A stretch of 64,000 nt of DNA from Telmatactis stephensoni. Lineage: Eukaryota; Cnidaria; Anthozoa; Actiniaria; Isophelliidae. Positions 1 through 10,079 of the stretch are shown here, piece by piece. The notes below the pieces were generated by a model that made no database searches, was not told the DNA's origin, and saw nothing but the letters and a program-made list of their open reading frames with translations. Every line of letters starts with the position of its first letter. Positions within the stretch are counted from its first letter, which is position 1. Where the stretch lies: the NCBI GenBank assembly GCA_029948255.1, contig JALIZF010001332.1, forward strand, positions 1-64,000. Reading direction: 5' to 3'. A program made the position numbers and the translations under genes.

Positions 1-460
1 TCCATCTGGTCCAGGATAGGTCTCCAACACTCGACCAAGAAGCCAGCGTCCTCTGGGGGTAGTATGATCTACAAGTAGGACTAGGGCATTCATCTTCAGG
101 TTGGGAGACACCTTAAGCCATTTAGCTCTCTGCTGTAGGATTGGTATATATTCCCTTAACCATCTTCTCCAGAAAACATCGGCCATGTACTGGATTTGTC
201 TCCACTTTCTTCTGTGGTAGAGGTCCTTGTCGTCGAACAGACCCGGTGGAAGACTCATTGTTTTCCTCTGCATTAGAAAATGTGCCGGTGTGAGCGCCTG
301 TAAGTCATCTGGACTATCGGAGTTAGCTGTAAGTGCACGTCCGTTTAAGATACGTTCGACTTCAGTAAGCAGCGTATAGAGGGCCGTGTCTGTTAGAGTT
401 TGCAGACCAATGGTTGCCTTAATAACATTCTTGGCACTACGAACCAATCTTTCCCTCCTC
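1..460 (-). pseudogene. BEL/Pao integrase tail and DUF5641 domain (fragment)
   Basis: From 460 down to the window edge the minus strand reads continuously through an integrase C-terminal helix (RRERLVRSAKNV near 450), an LTEVERILNGR-type segment, and then DUF5641, with AHFLMQR, KWRQIQYMADVFWRRW and VLLVDHTTPRGRW at 1-290. DUF5641 ends Pol in BEL/Pao elements, after the integrase catalytic core. It enters here without the catalytic core. No start codon of its own is expected because it is part of a polyprotein. Confidence 0.85.
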
Positions 461-519
461 ATTCTATTTTTCTTGTTCTTCTTCTGTCATTTGTACATCT
501 TCTTCCACTGCCACCATCT

Positions 520-1750
520 GAGTTGTTCAGCCTGCGTTTCAGGGACGCCAATCGTTTCTCTGCGGTAGCTCGACTACAAGGTAGTTCAGGATTGTCGTGT
601 TTCCAGAGCAAACCAACTTCGTAATGTCCTTCATAGTATCGTGATGTTTCTTCGATGATACGAAGTGCTCGTTTATCGTCTTCTGAGAGTCCTGTCTAGT
701 TGGCCTTCACAGTTCCATTGGTTTCTAGTCGCCAAAACTTCTCCACCTGATCATCCAGTCGATGATCCAACACAGTGCAATTAAGAAGTGATCTGTGCGA
801 CCTCTGGCCAATAGGTCCAGCGATACTCCATCCCAGCGGATGGCGGAATCCAAATAAGCCGTTTGCAGGGTCTTCAGGTACTCTTACTTCGGTTTGGACG
901 TGAGCACTCGGTAAGTTACTTCCAACGATAATAGAGACGTGGCGTATGTCGACTTGTGGGAAGTGTAAGTCGTTTAGGTGAGAATACTGTGATATGTCAA
1001 TCTCATCCGGTAGTTCAGGTGCAGACAGGTTAAGTGCGGGAAGTACATACGCCCCTCTACTACTAGATCTTGTCCGTTGCCATCAGCTGCAGACAGTTTG
1101 AACTTTACCTTTTCAGAATGTACATCAACGTGGTTGTTCGTGATAGTGTTTATTTCTATATCTTCAGGATAGCCGTTCAGATCTAGGTGGTCGGCCAACT
1201 CCCGGTCAATTAAAGTGTCAGTGCATCCATTATCTAGGAACGCGTACGTTGTGGCGGCTTGGCCATCTTCCGTCGTTATGGCTATGGGGAGGATATTAAG
1301 CAGTACATGGGTCTTCATGGTGGACACGGCAGCGGAGGTGACATTGGTAGTTCTATTGCTAGTGTTCTTTGGACCGTCAATCTTTGGAGTTGCGTTGTTC
1401 GGCGTCACTGTAGTAGAGCTTGTCCGCTTCTCATCCACTTCTGTCTTGGGTGCTACAGATCCAGAACTCTTCGTTGTTTTTCGGTCGAGATGCAAAATGT
1501 CGAGATGGGGTGCAGTACATTGTTTGCACGCTGGTAGAGATGGGCAATTGGCACTTCCGTGACCAGGTCTCGCTTGGCTGCAGTTAAAGCAGTAGCCATA
1601 CGAAGCCGCGTATTGTCGTCTCACTGCCACCTTGTCACATCGTTGAATCACTGGACATTTAGTCAGGTTATGCGCGTTTTTACCACAGATCTCACAGTGG
1701 CGGTTTTGCCGGCAGGCTCTTTGTCACAGGACGTTGAAGAAAGTGTTGAT
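520..1750 (-). pseudogene. BEL/Pao zinc knuckles, aspartic protease and start of RT (A17 region)
   Basis: Minus strand from about 1,750: two CCHC-like knuckles (CEICGKNAHNLTKC, then CFNCSQ...H...C with CKQC following), a spacer rich in Thr/Lys, and an aspartic protease with the motif FLDNGCTDTLID at about 1,200-1,240. The longest open stretch is 974-1,651 (225 aa). A one-base frameshift at about 1,050 then moves the frame, after which the A17/pre-RT segment continues (LFGFRHPLGWSIAGP at about 830-870) and reaches an RT-start motif (YEVGLLWKHDNPELP at about 590-640). Coding homology stops near 520. Known role: the protease cuts Gag-Pol and the knuckles bind the RNA genome. Inactive here. Confidence 0.85.
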
Positions 1751-2045
1751 TATCTCCCTCAGATTTGGAGCCAAGCGTCTCTCGTTTGCTTAATGTCCTT
1801 TGTATCTTTCTTCTGTGTACCAAAAACAGGGTCGTTTCCTAATCTCTGCGTATTTCTTCACAACGCGGCAACATCAGTAAGCCTGGGACACCGCCCTGCC
1901 TCTGTTATCCTGTAGTTTTCGTGCTGCCATTTTGATATGATATCATTAGGCAAACAATTAACAACCTTTCTCATATTAGTGGCGACGCTAATTTCCTTCT
2001 CGTTAGTCTCCCTTTAGGACTTAGTAGGCGGTGTATAGCTTCTCG

Positions 2046-2400
2046 CTAAAGTTGAGAAGAGCTACGTTGTCGCCGTAGTTTATCTTTGGGCCATTTGTTA
2101 GTTCTTCTATGCAGTGCTGAGCCACTTGTACTGGTCTCCACGTAGCGAAGCTCAAGTGTTTTCATAATAGTTTCATAAGAACATCCTCTATTTCTCTTTA
2201 GCACTTCAAGCTCCTCTCCGGCTAAGAACTTTGGTAAGTACTCAAGACGTTGTGTACCTGTTAGTAGTTGGTACGTCTTCGAGGTGCGATTTAACTTGAG
2301 CCATAAAGAAAGGGAACTCACTGGGCCTTCCAGTAAACGGTGTTGGTTTTATTCCGTTTAGCAGTTGTCTCTTAAACATCGCTGCTAGAGGATCCAGGGG
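2046..2400 (-). pseudogene. BEL/Pao Gag core (DUF1759) fragment
   Basis: Minus-strand reading from about 2,400 gives PLDPLAAMFKRQLLNG, PFTGRPSEFPFFMAQ and, after a frame change near 2,250, RLEYLPKFLAGEELEV and a TIMKTLELRYVE helix. This is the usual order of DUF1759 in BEL/Pao Gag (capsid-like assembly region). It is split over two frames, and the frame closes at 2,046 before the zinc knuckles. It directly follows the tandem repeat block at 2,408-3,115. Confidence 0.75.
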
Positions 2401-2407
2401 ACCACGC

Positions 2408-3120
2408 GTGCTACTACGAGCATCGAAAACATAATTAGCATCATGTCCGGGTGGACACAGTTCATTACGCGTGCTACTACGAACGTTGGGGCGCGTGACA
2501 GCAGAATTAGCATCATGTCCAGGTGGACACAGTTCATTACGCGTGCTACTACGAACGTCGGAGGCGCGTGACAACAGAATTAGCATCATGCCCGGGTGGA
2601 CACAGTTCATTACGCGTGCTACTACGAACGTCGGAGTGCGTGACAACAGAATCACCATCATGTCTGGGTGGACGCGGTTCACTACGCGTGCTACTACGAA
2701 CGTCGGAGCGCGTGACAGCAGAATTAGCATCATGTCCGGGTGGACACAGTTCATTAAACGTGCTACTACAAACGTCGGAGCGCGTGACAGAATTAGCATC
2801 ATGTCCAGGGGGGCACAGTTCATTAAACGTGCTACTACGGACGTCGGAGCGCGTGACAGCAGAATTAGCATCATGTCCAGGTGGACGCAGTTCATTAAAC
2901 GTGCTACTACGAACGTCGGATCGCGTGACAGAATTAGCATCATGTCCGGGGAGACACAGTTCATTAAACGTGCTACTACGAACATCGGAGTGCGTGACAG
3001 AATTAGCATCATGCCCGGGGGGACACAGTTTATTAAACGTGCTACTACGAACGTCGGAGCGCGTGACAACAGAATCACCATCATGTCCGGGTGGAAGCAG
3101 CTCACTACGCGTGCAACGAG
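2408..3120. repeat. Tandem 69/72-bp minisatellite inside the Pao gag
   Basis: Eleven copies begin with GTGCTACTAC (the last is degenerate) at 2408, 2471, 2543, 2616, 2688, 2760, 2829, 2901, 2970, 3039 and 3111. Spacings are 63, 72, 73, 72, 72, 69, 72, 69, 69 and 72 bp: all but one are multiples of three. Units share GTCGGAGCGCGTGACA and CATCATGTCCGGGTGGACA. On the minus strand they encode a 23-24-residue repeat (core CPPGHDANS...TRSDVRSST). The single 73-bp unit shifts the Gag frame, so Gag enters the block in one frame and leaves it in another. Several frames on both strands stay open across the block. Confidence 0.95.
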
Positions 3121-3691
3121 TCGTTTGTTGGTGTATTGGACTTATCGTTGGGAGCTCTGTAGCATTTGGTGGTTGTGGAAAGGGTGTACTAAACTTGATT
3201 CCGTCGCCTTGTTGATCACACTCAGTTTCTATCTTCCACTCTATTTCGGCCAGCGCAGCTTCCTCTTCTAGTCTCCGTAGTTCTCTCTTGGCTTTCATCT
3301 CGTACGTCGACCTCGCCATTTCGGCGTCTTCGATTTGTCTAGCCTTGGCAAATTCCAGTTTGGTTTTCGTTAAGAGCATGGTTCTAAGTTTCTCTCTTTG
3401 TGAGGACAAACATGAGCTATTCGATCGTCGCGAGACTTCAGACTTAACAGATACATTGTCTACGTCATCTGTTTGTTGTTGATTACCAGCTAATTCTCTC
3501 CACTCTTCAATCACGTGCGCCGTCTCACATTTCAACATTCGATATCTTTCCTCTACAATTTGTAGCCGTATTGCTTCTCTAATACCTTGAATATACTGCG
3601 GGTGAACTCCCTCTAACGTCTCCCATAGTTCCTTTAATCGGTCAAAAGATCCTCGAATGGTTTGGTTATCACAAGTAGAATAGATATTCAA
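3105..3691 (-). pseudogene. BEL/Pao Gag N-terminal coiled-coil region
   Basis: The minus-strand frame opening at 3,691 is 380 aa if read into the repeat block. Its first ~195 residues are unique: a helical region with FDRLKELWETLEG, then a charged coiled-coil-like stretch (KLEFAKARQIEDAEMARSTY, KRELRRLEEEAALAEIEWKI) typical of the N-terminal part of BEL/Pao Gag, then a Pro-rich linker. It continues without a stop into the 24-residue repeats. Upstream, 3,692-3,791 also reads as Gag but in a different frame from the ATG-containing piece at 3,792-4,037. Confidence 0.75.
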
Positions 3692-3791
3692 TTTTAGGTA
3701 ATTAATTTCATTCTCAATGTCTTTAGTGACCTTTGACCAGACAGCAGCTAGGCTACGTTGTTGTTGGGTTTTTTCTTGGATTCCATCAAAG

Positions 3792-4037
3792 TCAAACTTC
3801 GGGTTTTAAAACACGATGGGTTCTCAGGTTGTAACCAGTGTTACTCGGTAAAGGATTCGGGATTTGAAATACGGGTAGTTGAAAAACATTTTCCTCATGA
3901 AGTGTCGTGTTATCAGGATGATCGTCTTGTCGACCAAACATCAACCCATCGATCTCTTGATCAAAGTCACTCGTGTTAGCTATGTTTTCATCGTCGTATT
4001 CCTGTACTCGGGACCTTTCACTTCTTCCTGAAGCCAT
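3792..4037 (-). pseudogene. BEL/Pao Gag start (81 aa, frame-broken)
   Basis: An ATG at 4,037 opens an 81-residue acidic segment (MASGRSERSRVQEYDDENIA...) that closes at 3,792. It is placed as the Gag N-terminus because of position and strand: 33 bp after an LTR-like end and followed by the Gag coiled-coil region in another frame. There is no domain match of its own, so the assignment rests on context. Confidence 0.5.
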
Positions 4038-4070
4038 CTGAGTTAGCCCTTTCGCTGAGATCTTTTACTT

Positions 4071-4437
4071 TGTGGAGGTTCAAATCAAATCAAGCAGACA
4101 TTCCTTTGACTCGTACATTTATTGTCACGTACGGTAAAACTACAAACAAATCAAATTTTGGGCTCAAATATTACAATCAAACAATGAATCTCAAAACAAT
4201 GAATGATTTCACTTAATTTTAACATGGTTACTTACGATCGTGCCTGCATTGAGGGCTATTAATTTGATTATAGCAAAACTTAGTGCAATTACAAATAACT
4301 TGCTAGTGAACCTCGTGGAAGTCACGTGACCACACAGGGTTCCCGGAAACTGTCCCGAACATGTACAATAACGTGTGTCGTTACATAACAGATATTACAC
4401 AGGAAACCCAAACTATTACAAATATGATAATACTACA
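4071..4437 (-). repeat. LTR, 367 bp, TG...CA, shared border of a Gypsy and a Pao element
   Basis: On the minus strand it begins TGTAGTATT at 4,437 and ends CCTCCACA at 4,071, with short TGT/ACA inverted ends and an AATAAA signal about 60 bp before the end. A purine tract directly precedes it (4,438-4,450), following the Gypsy integrase stop, so it fits a Gypsy 3' LTR. On its other side the Pao Gag ATG is only 33 bp away, so it could instead be the Pao 5' LTR. No second copy is in the window to decide. The first bases after it do not look like a standard tRNA primer site. Confidence 0.65.
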
Positions 4438-4450
4438 TCTCCCCTTTTGG
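4438..4450 (-). other. Polypurine tract of the Gypsy element
   Basis: The minus strand reads AAAAGGGGAGA immediately before the TG of the LTR. Such a tract primes plus-strand DNA synthesis and marks the 5' border of a 3' LTR. It lies about 30 bp downstream of the Gypsy integrase stop at 4,482. Confidence 0.75.
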
Positions 4451-4481
4451 GTTATCTACTTTAACAGTTTCTAGTGTTCCT

Positions 4482-5867
4482 TTAGTTTTCAATAAGTCTG
4501 TCTGGTTTTCTGATAATACGTCCTGATCTAGTTTGTATCACAGGTTCTTGAGTTTTTGTGGAACTTGGAAGCTTGGTTGCACTTGGAAGCAGAAGCTTGG
4601 TTGTCACAATTGGGGGAACAGGTGGTGGCGACTCTTCGGAACTTGCTTGTTCTGTCACTGCTTTGCCTAAAGGATTGAGCTGTATTCTGTTTCTTCTGAA
4701 TGTCCCACTTGAAGTATTTACTATGTAGGATCTTCTGTGGCTCTGGTCTTTAACTTGTCCAGTTTCTTTCCTATCTTTTAGCCAGACTTCATCACCCTTG
4801 TTGAGAACTGGTAGAGGTTTGGCTGCATGATGCGTATCAAAGTTAGTTTTCATGTATAGCTTGCCTCTATCCTCTTTTTCTTCAAGTTCTTTCTTGTTTG
4901 GGGCTGCAGCTTTTAAGTTTGCAGGGGCAACTGGTAACTTGGTTCTAAGCTTTCTCAACATCAGTAATTCTGCTGGGCTGTAGCCATTTGCTAGAGGTGT
5001 ACTTCTGTAATTCAAGAGTGCTATATATGGATCTTCTGCAGCATGCAACAATTCTTTGACTGTGCAGACTGCACGTTCAACTTCTCCATTACCTGATGCA
5101 TGACCAGGGCTACTAGTGATGTGATTGAATCCATAGTTATCTGCAAATTCGTTTGAAGCAAATTGTGAACCGTTGTCTGACATGAGCATTTCTGGAATTC
5201 CGTGTCTTGCCATAATGGACTTCATATGATTGATGATGCTTTCACTCATTGTACTCTCTAGCTTGGACAATTCAATATACCTTGAATAGTAGTCAACGAC
5301 GACAAGGTACTGTGCCTTTCTCCATCAAATCAGCAGCTATCTTTTGCCAGGGTCGTTCTGGCATCACTGAGGGTGCTAGTGGTTCTGGATGTTTTCTGGT
5401 TGTTTGACAGCATATTTTACAATTTTCTATTAGTTCTTTAATGTTCTTGCTTACCCCAGGCCACCAAACTGATTGAATAGCAAGTCTGCGACATTTAGTT
5501 ATTCCTTGATGTCCCTCATGTAGTTTCTCTAGTGTGTCTTGGCGAAGTGATGATGGAATTACTATTCTTGACCCATACATTAACAGACCATCTACAACTG
5601 TTAAATCTGCTTGGTAGGGCCAATAGTGTAGCATGAGGCCTTTTAGTTGTGCTCTATCTGGCCAGCCTTCTTTCACGTATCTGATGACCTCTCTGCAAAC
5701 ATCGTCTTCTAGCTGATATCTCTATCTGTTCCAGTCGGGTATCTGTAGCAGGCATACCATCCATCACTAAGTTGACAAAAGCACTGATTTCATCAGTAAG
5801 ATCATCGTTTGTTGTTTCCTGAACTGGTGCTCTAGACAAAGTATCCGCTGTATACAATTCTTTTCCT
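4482..5867 (-). pseudogene. Ty3/Gypsy integrase (zinc-binding, catalytic core, C-terminal)
   Basis: In minus-strand order: LPGKELYTADTLSRAP (end of RNase H/tether, about 5,840), an HHCC zinc-binding domain at 5,293-5,676 (HEGHQGITKCRRLA ... WWPG ... CKICCQTTRK), and an integrase core: the first Asp in VVVDYYSRY near 5,300, the second Asp in MSDNGSQFAS near 5,190, the Glu in GNGEVERAV near 5,090. A C-terminal chromodomain-less tail with DEVWLKDRKE, SGTFRRNRIQL and SGRIIRKPDRLIEN ends at 4,482. Frameshifts near 5,305 and 5,690 break it. Role: inserts cDNA into host chromosomes. Its N-terminal half lies beyond a 4.2-kb insertion at 5,870-10,063. Confidence 0.88.
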
Positions 5868-5935
5868 GGTAGTCCAGCAATTTGGTGCAAGAATTGTTCA
5901 CTTTGAGGTAAAAGCACCAAATTTGGCACAGTTGT

Positions 5936-6730
5936 AGTATTTGATGTGCTGATTAATTTAAGCTATGGATCCCACCTGAATTCGTCCAGGGGGGGTCAAA
6001 TTTGACACTTAGGGGGGTAGGGTAGGTCAAATCTACCTAAAAAAATTTAAAATGCAGACAACACCACCCACACAGTGCAAAACATACCAAATGTTTGCTG
6101 TTGGATCTCTTTGTTAAGTCTAGCTATGGATCCATCCAAGATTCGATCAGGGGGGGCTAAATATTTCACTTTGGGGGGTAGGGTAAGTCAAATTTACCTA
6201 AAATAATCAAAAATGCAGACAACACTACCCGGACAGTGAAAAATATACCAAAAGTTTGCCTTTAGATCTGTTTGTTAATTCTAGCTATGACACCGTCCAA
6301 TTTTTTATCAGGGGGGTTCAGTATCACACTTATGGGGGGTAGGGTAAGTCAAATTTACCTAGGCTAAAACAATCTAAAATGGAGACAACACCACCCAGAC
6401 AGTACGAAACATACCAAACGTTTGCTGTTGGATCTGTTTGTTAATTCTAGCTATGGCACCATCCAATATTCTCTCAGAGGGGGTCTCTCTGGGGGGAGCT
6501 AAACGGTGCACTTAGGGGGGTAGGGTGAGTCAAATTTACCTCAAATAATTTAAAATGCAGACAAAACTACCCAGACAGTACGAAACATACCAGAATTTTG
6601 CTATTAGATCTGTTTGTTAGTTCTAGTCATGGTTCCACCCAACAGTCTACCAGAGGGGGGGGGGGGGTATCACACTTATGGGGGGTAGGGTAAGTCAGAT
6701 TTACCTAAAACAACCTAAAATGCAGACAAA
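5936..6730. repeat. Subterminal ~165-bp tandem units, left arm of foldback element
   Basis: Copies of an AGCTATGG(A/C)(T/A)CC landmark occur at 5,961, 6,122, 6,283, 6,449 and 6,625 (as AGTCATGG). Each unit continues with a G-run, a GGTAGGGTAAGTCAAATTTA block, an AATGCAGACAACACCACCC block and a GATCTGTTTGTTAATTCT block. The mirror set occupies 9,180-9,970 on the other strand, with one extra half-unit at about 8,905-9,005. Confidence 0.88.
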
Positions 6731-7043
6731 TTAGCGTCGCACTCGGCTATGCCTCATGCCGCTCTTGCGTTTTTTAAGGGTTCTTTATATTTTCTCTCGT
6801 GCATCTATCACGCCGTGGGCGCGTGGCTTTCTGTAGTCTAATTGATAAATATATAGGTAGAAAAATGTGAAGGACCTTGTTTAACATCGATAGTTTCGTT
6901 AGCTGAGCTAATCTTCCAGGAAGCCTACAGTTTAAGATTGAGCTTTCATTCGAGCAGCATGGTTACATAGTTTTGATAACAGACTGAAATGGTACAGTGT
7001 ATCAAGTGCCACCATATCACCTGCACTGAGCTTACCCAAGAGT

Positions 7044-7352
7044 ACCGTATTTACTCGAATAAGCGCCTCCCCCGAATAAGCGCCTCCCCTGAATAAGCGC
7101 CCCCTTTGGACAAAAAATAAATAAATAAGCGCCTCGCACCTCGTTATAGTACACTAATACCAGTACTGTTGTAGTAGTATAACATTGATATTATTGATAT
7201 TAAGAGGAAAGCATACTTTGACAGTTTTGTACGCGTTTCCTCCCACTGAATAAGCGCCTCCCTCGAATAAGCGCCTCCCCCGAATAAGCGCCCCGTTTTA
7301 GACGTGAAAAATTTAATAAGTGCCTGGGCGCTTATTCGAGTAAATACGGTAC
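7044..7352. mobile_element. MITE-like element, ends ACCGTATTTACTCGAATAAG
   Basis: Inverted ends ACCGTATTTACTCGAATAAG and its complement border about 309 bp. The inside repeats GAATAAGCGCCTCCCC several times near both ends. There is no coding capacity. It sits inside the foldback loop. Flanking AGT/ACT only extends the palindrome, so no clear target duplication can be stated. Confidence 0.75.
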
Positions 7353-7699
7353 TGCATTATTAAAATGCTAGTCTTATGAAAATCTTAACGTTTTTGCTGT
7401 GTGTTATAAGCTCAATAGGCTATAAAGTTCACTATCAAACATTGGCTTCAAAGAATAAACTTTTGCATCTACATTTTTTCTAAAAATCGTCAAAATCTTG
7501 TCTGCCATAGCTAGATCGCGTTCTTAATGTGACGTCATACTCGCCATCGAGAACGAGGCTCTGGTAATAATTATTTACAAATATCAAGCAAAAAAGACGA
7601 AGAAAGTTTGTTTCAGGGATTTTTTGAAAAATCTTGAAAAATTACTATCTAGCTTCAAAGCAGAGGCCTTGTCAGTGTGAAGCTCACCAGAGCTTTATC

Positions 7700-8368
7700 A
7701 AGAGAGCATAAATAAGAGAGGGAAACTTGTTAATGGGGCGCGCACCATGATGATTCCCATCTGTGCTATTTTTAGTAACCGGATGCAGTTTAATTTTCAT
7801 CTTACCCTACTCCCGTGCGTCATAATTTGACACGTCCGGGCCCAGAGAACCGTTTAGTACAGATTTGTGTTTTCAAAAACAGCGTTCAATCAAAGTTTTA
7901 TTACTGTAGTTCTGCTGTTGTTCATATTATCTAGCATTAAAGGTGTGTTGTGTACTTTTTGCTAACCAACGAATGATTTTGATGGAAAAAAGAGGCAAAA
8001 ACGTCGAGGATTTTGTGTTTTTGATAGAAATTTTAGCGGAAATGCACGCGCTACTGACGCATCACACGTTATCGAACGCTTGCTTAGAGTCACTCCAACA
8101 TTTTCACTCATTTCCATGAGAAAATCTTTTTTATGTATGTTATTAATAGCTCATGAGATGGCTTTTTCGTGGGATCTAGAATAAATTTAGTATCGTTTGT
8201 GTGATTTCATGAAGCTCAAATTGGCAAATTCCACTCATTCAAATTTTCGACGCACGGGAGTAGGGTAAGACGAAAATTAAACTGCATCCGGTTACTAAAA
8301 ATAGTACATATGGGAATCATCATGGCACGCGCCCCATTAATAGTTTTCCTCTCTTATCTATGCTCTTT
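7700..8368. mobile_element. Nested inverted-repeat element (~670 bp)
   Basis: Arms at 7,700-7,831 and 8,250-8,368 are inverted copies: AGCATAAATAAGAGAGGGAA at the outside, GGGGCGCGCACCATGATGAT, then CCGGATGCAGTTTAATTTTC and a block ending ACTCCCGTGCGTC. The centre is unique and non-coding. A small non-autonomous DNA element inside the larger foldback. Confidence 0.8.
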
Positions 8369-8740
8369 TGGCTATATTCATAGAACTGAAAACTGTCTTG
8401 GAGACCTTCAACATAGAACATAGAATATTTTGGGAGATCTGTACCAAATATTAATCAGCCGATCTCTTCATTAATTAATCTGCTGGTACCTTTTGACACT
8501 TTCTCGTTACAATTACCTGTATTTCACGTTTTTAGCTAAATTTGCGAGTTATGAGTTAAATTCTCCATGTAAACCGGTCGAAGGAGAAATATACGAAAAC
8601 TCATCTCGCCCAGGGTAACTTGGGGCAGGGCTGTCTTGGTTAGCCGAGACAACTTTTCGCCATATAAGCAGGAGCTAAGAGATCTAATAAAACATTCAGG
8701 TATGCCTGGGGCTGTCCGGATAATATTAGTTTCTGTGTTT

Positions 8741-8892
8741 TGAATAGTCCACTGTCGACATATATGTTTGAGTTGCTGCACACAAAAGAATCAGTTCGAG
8801 GCTTAGTGGTGAGCAACTGAACATTTGTTTGGTCGAGCACTGATTCTTTTGTGTGCGGCAACTCAACCATATATCGAAAGTGGGCTATTATC
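8741..8892. repeat. Short palindrome with TTGAGTTGCTGCACACAAAA arms
   Basis: Left arm 8,741-8,795 and right arm 8,838-8,892 are inverted copies (GTTGCTGCACACAAAAGAAT versus ATTCTTTTGTGTGCGGCAAC). The short open frames here are created by the hairpin and are not taken as genes. Confidence 0.75.
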
Positions 8893-10079
8893 TTATAAGA
8901 TAGATTTGACCTACCCTACCCCCCCCCCCCCTAAGTGAACATTTTACACCCTGTTAGAATGTTAGGTGGTATCATAGCTAGAATTAACAAACAGATCTAA
9001 TAGATTAGCTCAGCTAAAGAAACTATCGATGTTAAACAAGGTCCTTCACATTTTTCTACCTATATATTTATCAATTAGTCTACAGAAAGCCACACGCCTG
9101 TGGCGTGAAAAATATAACGAGAGAAAATATAAAGAACCCTTAAAAAACGCAAGAGCGGCATGAGGCATAGCCGAGTGCGATGCTAATTTGTCTGCATTTT
9201 AGGTTGTTTTAGGTAAATCTGACTTACCCTACCCCCCATAAGTGTGATACCCCCCCCCCCCCCCCCCCTCTGGTAGACTGTTGGGTGGAACCATGACTAG
9301 AACTAACAAACAGATCTAATAGCAAAATTCTGGTATGTTTCGTACTGTCTGGGTAGTTTTGTCTGCATTTTAAATTATTTGAGGTAAATTTGACTCACCC
9401 TACCCCCCTAAGTGCACCGTTTAGCTCCCCCCAGAGAGACCCCCCCTGAGAGAATATTGGACGGTGCCATAGCTAGAAGTAACAAACAGATCCAACAGCA
9501 AACGTTTGGTATGTTTCGTACTGTCTGGGTGGTGTTGTCTCCATTTTAGATTGTTTTAGCCTAGGTAAATTTGACTTACCCTACCCCCCATAAGTGTGAT
9601 ACTGAACCCCCCTGATAAAAAATTGGACGGTGTCATAGCTAGAATTAACAAACAGATCTAAAAGCAAACTTTTGGTATATTTTTCACTGTCCGGGTAGTG
9701 TTGTCTGCATTTTTGATTATTTTAGGTAAATTTGACTTACCCTACCCCCCAAAGTGAAATATTTAGCCCCCCCTGATCGAATCTTGGATGGATCCATAGC
9801 TAGACTTGACAAAGAGATCCAACAGCAAACATTTGGTATGTTTTGCACTGTGTGGGTGGTGTTGTCTGCATTTTTAAATTTTTTTAGGTAGATTTGACCT
9901 ACCCTACCCCCCTAAGTGTCAAATTTGACCCCCCTGGACGAATTCAGGTGGGATCCATAGCTTAAATTAATCAGCACATCAAATACTACAACTGTGCCAA
10001 ATTTGGTGCTTTTACCTCAAAGTGAACAATTAGGCCATTTTTCTGCACCATATTGCTGGACTATGGAACGTGAACAATG

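Larger units (their letters stand above)
1..4037 (-). mobile_element. Decayed BEL/Pao retrotransposon, internally deleted
   Basis: Reading the minus strand from 4,037 down, the parts come in BEL/Pao order: Gag N-terminus, DUF1759 Gag core, paired zinc knuckles, aspartic protease, the start of the A17/RT region, then directly the tail of the integrase and DUF5641. The RT palm, RNase H and integrase core are missing; the break falls near 460-520. The parts sit in at least five different frames, so it is a non-functional relic. It runs off the left edge of the window, so its 3' LTR is not visible. A 367-bp LTR lies 33 bp upstream of the Gag ATG, but its ownership is unclear. Confidence 0.88.
5870..10063. 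mobile_element. 4.2-kb foldback element with ~1-kb inverted arms, TSD TGG
   Basis: The element starts TAGTCCAGCAAT at 5,870 and ends with the inverse, ATTGCTGGACTA, at 10,063; it is flanked by TGG at 5,867-5,869 and 10,064-10,066. Removing it rejoins the Gypsy RNase H to the LPGKEL linker, which confirms the borders. Arms run about 5,870-6,915 and 9,005-10,063. Each outer arm holds about five degenerate tandem units of 161-176 bp, with G-runs and GGGGGGTAGGGTAAGTC-type blocks on one strand. I find no transposase; it is probably non-autonomous. The 3-bp duplication would fit Harbinger- or CACTA-type transposases, but the ends do not identify the family. The loop carries three smaller palindromic elements. 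Confidence 0.9.

Noticed and set aside
2471..3271. Plus-strand 266-aa and 230-aa frames across the minisatellite
   Set aside because: Shadows of the stop-free repeat; the minus strand carries the Gag homology.
5975..6360. GGGTAGGG motifs resembling telomeric repeats
   Set aside because: They recur once per 165-bp unit and are not TTAGGG tandem arrays; they belong to the foldback element.
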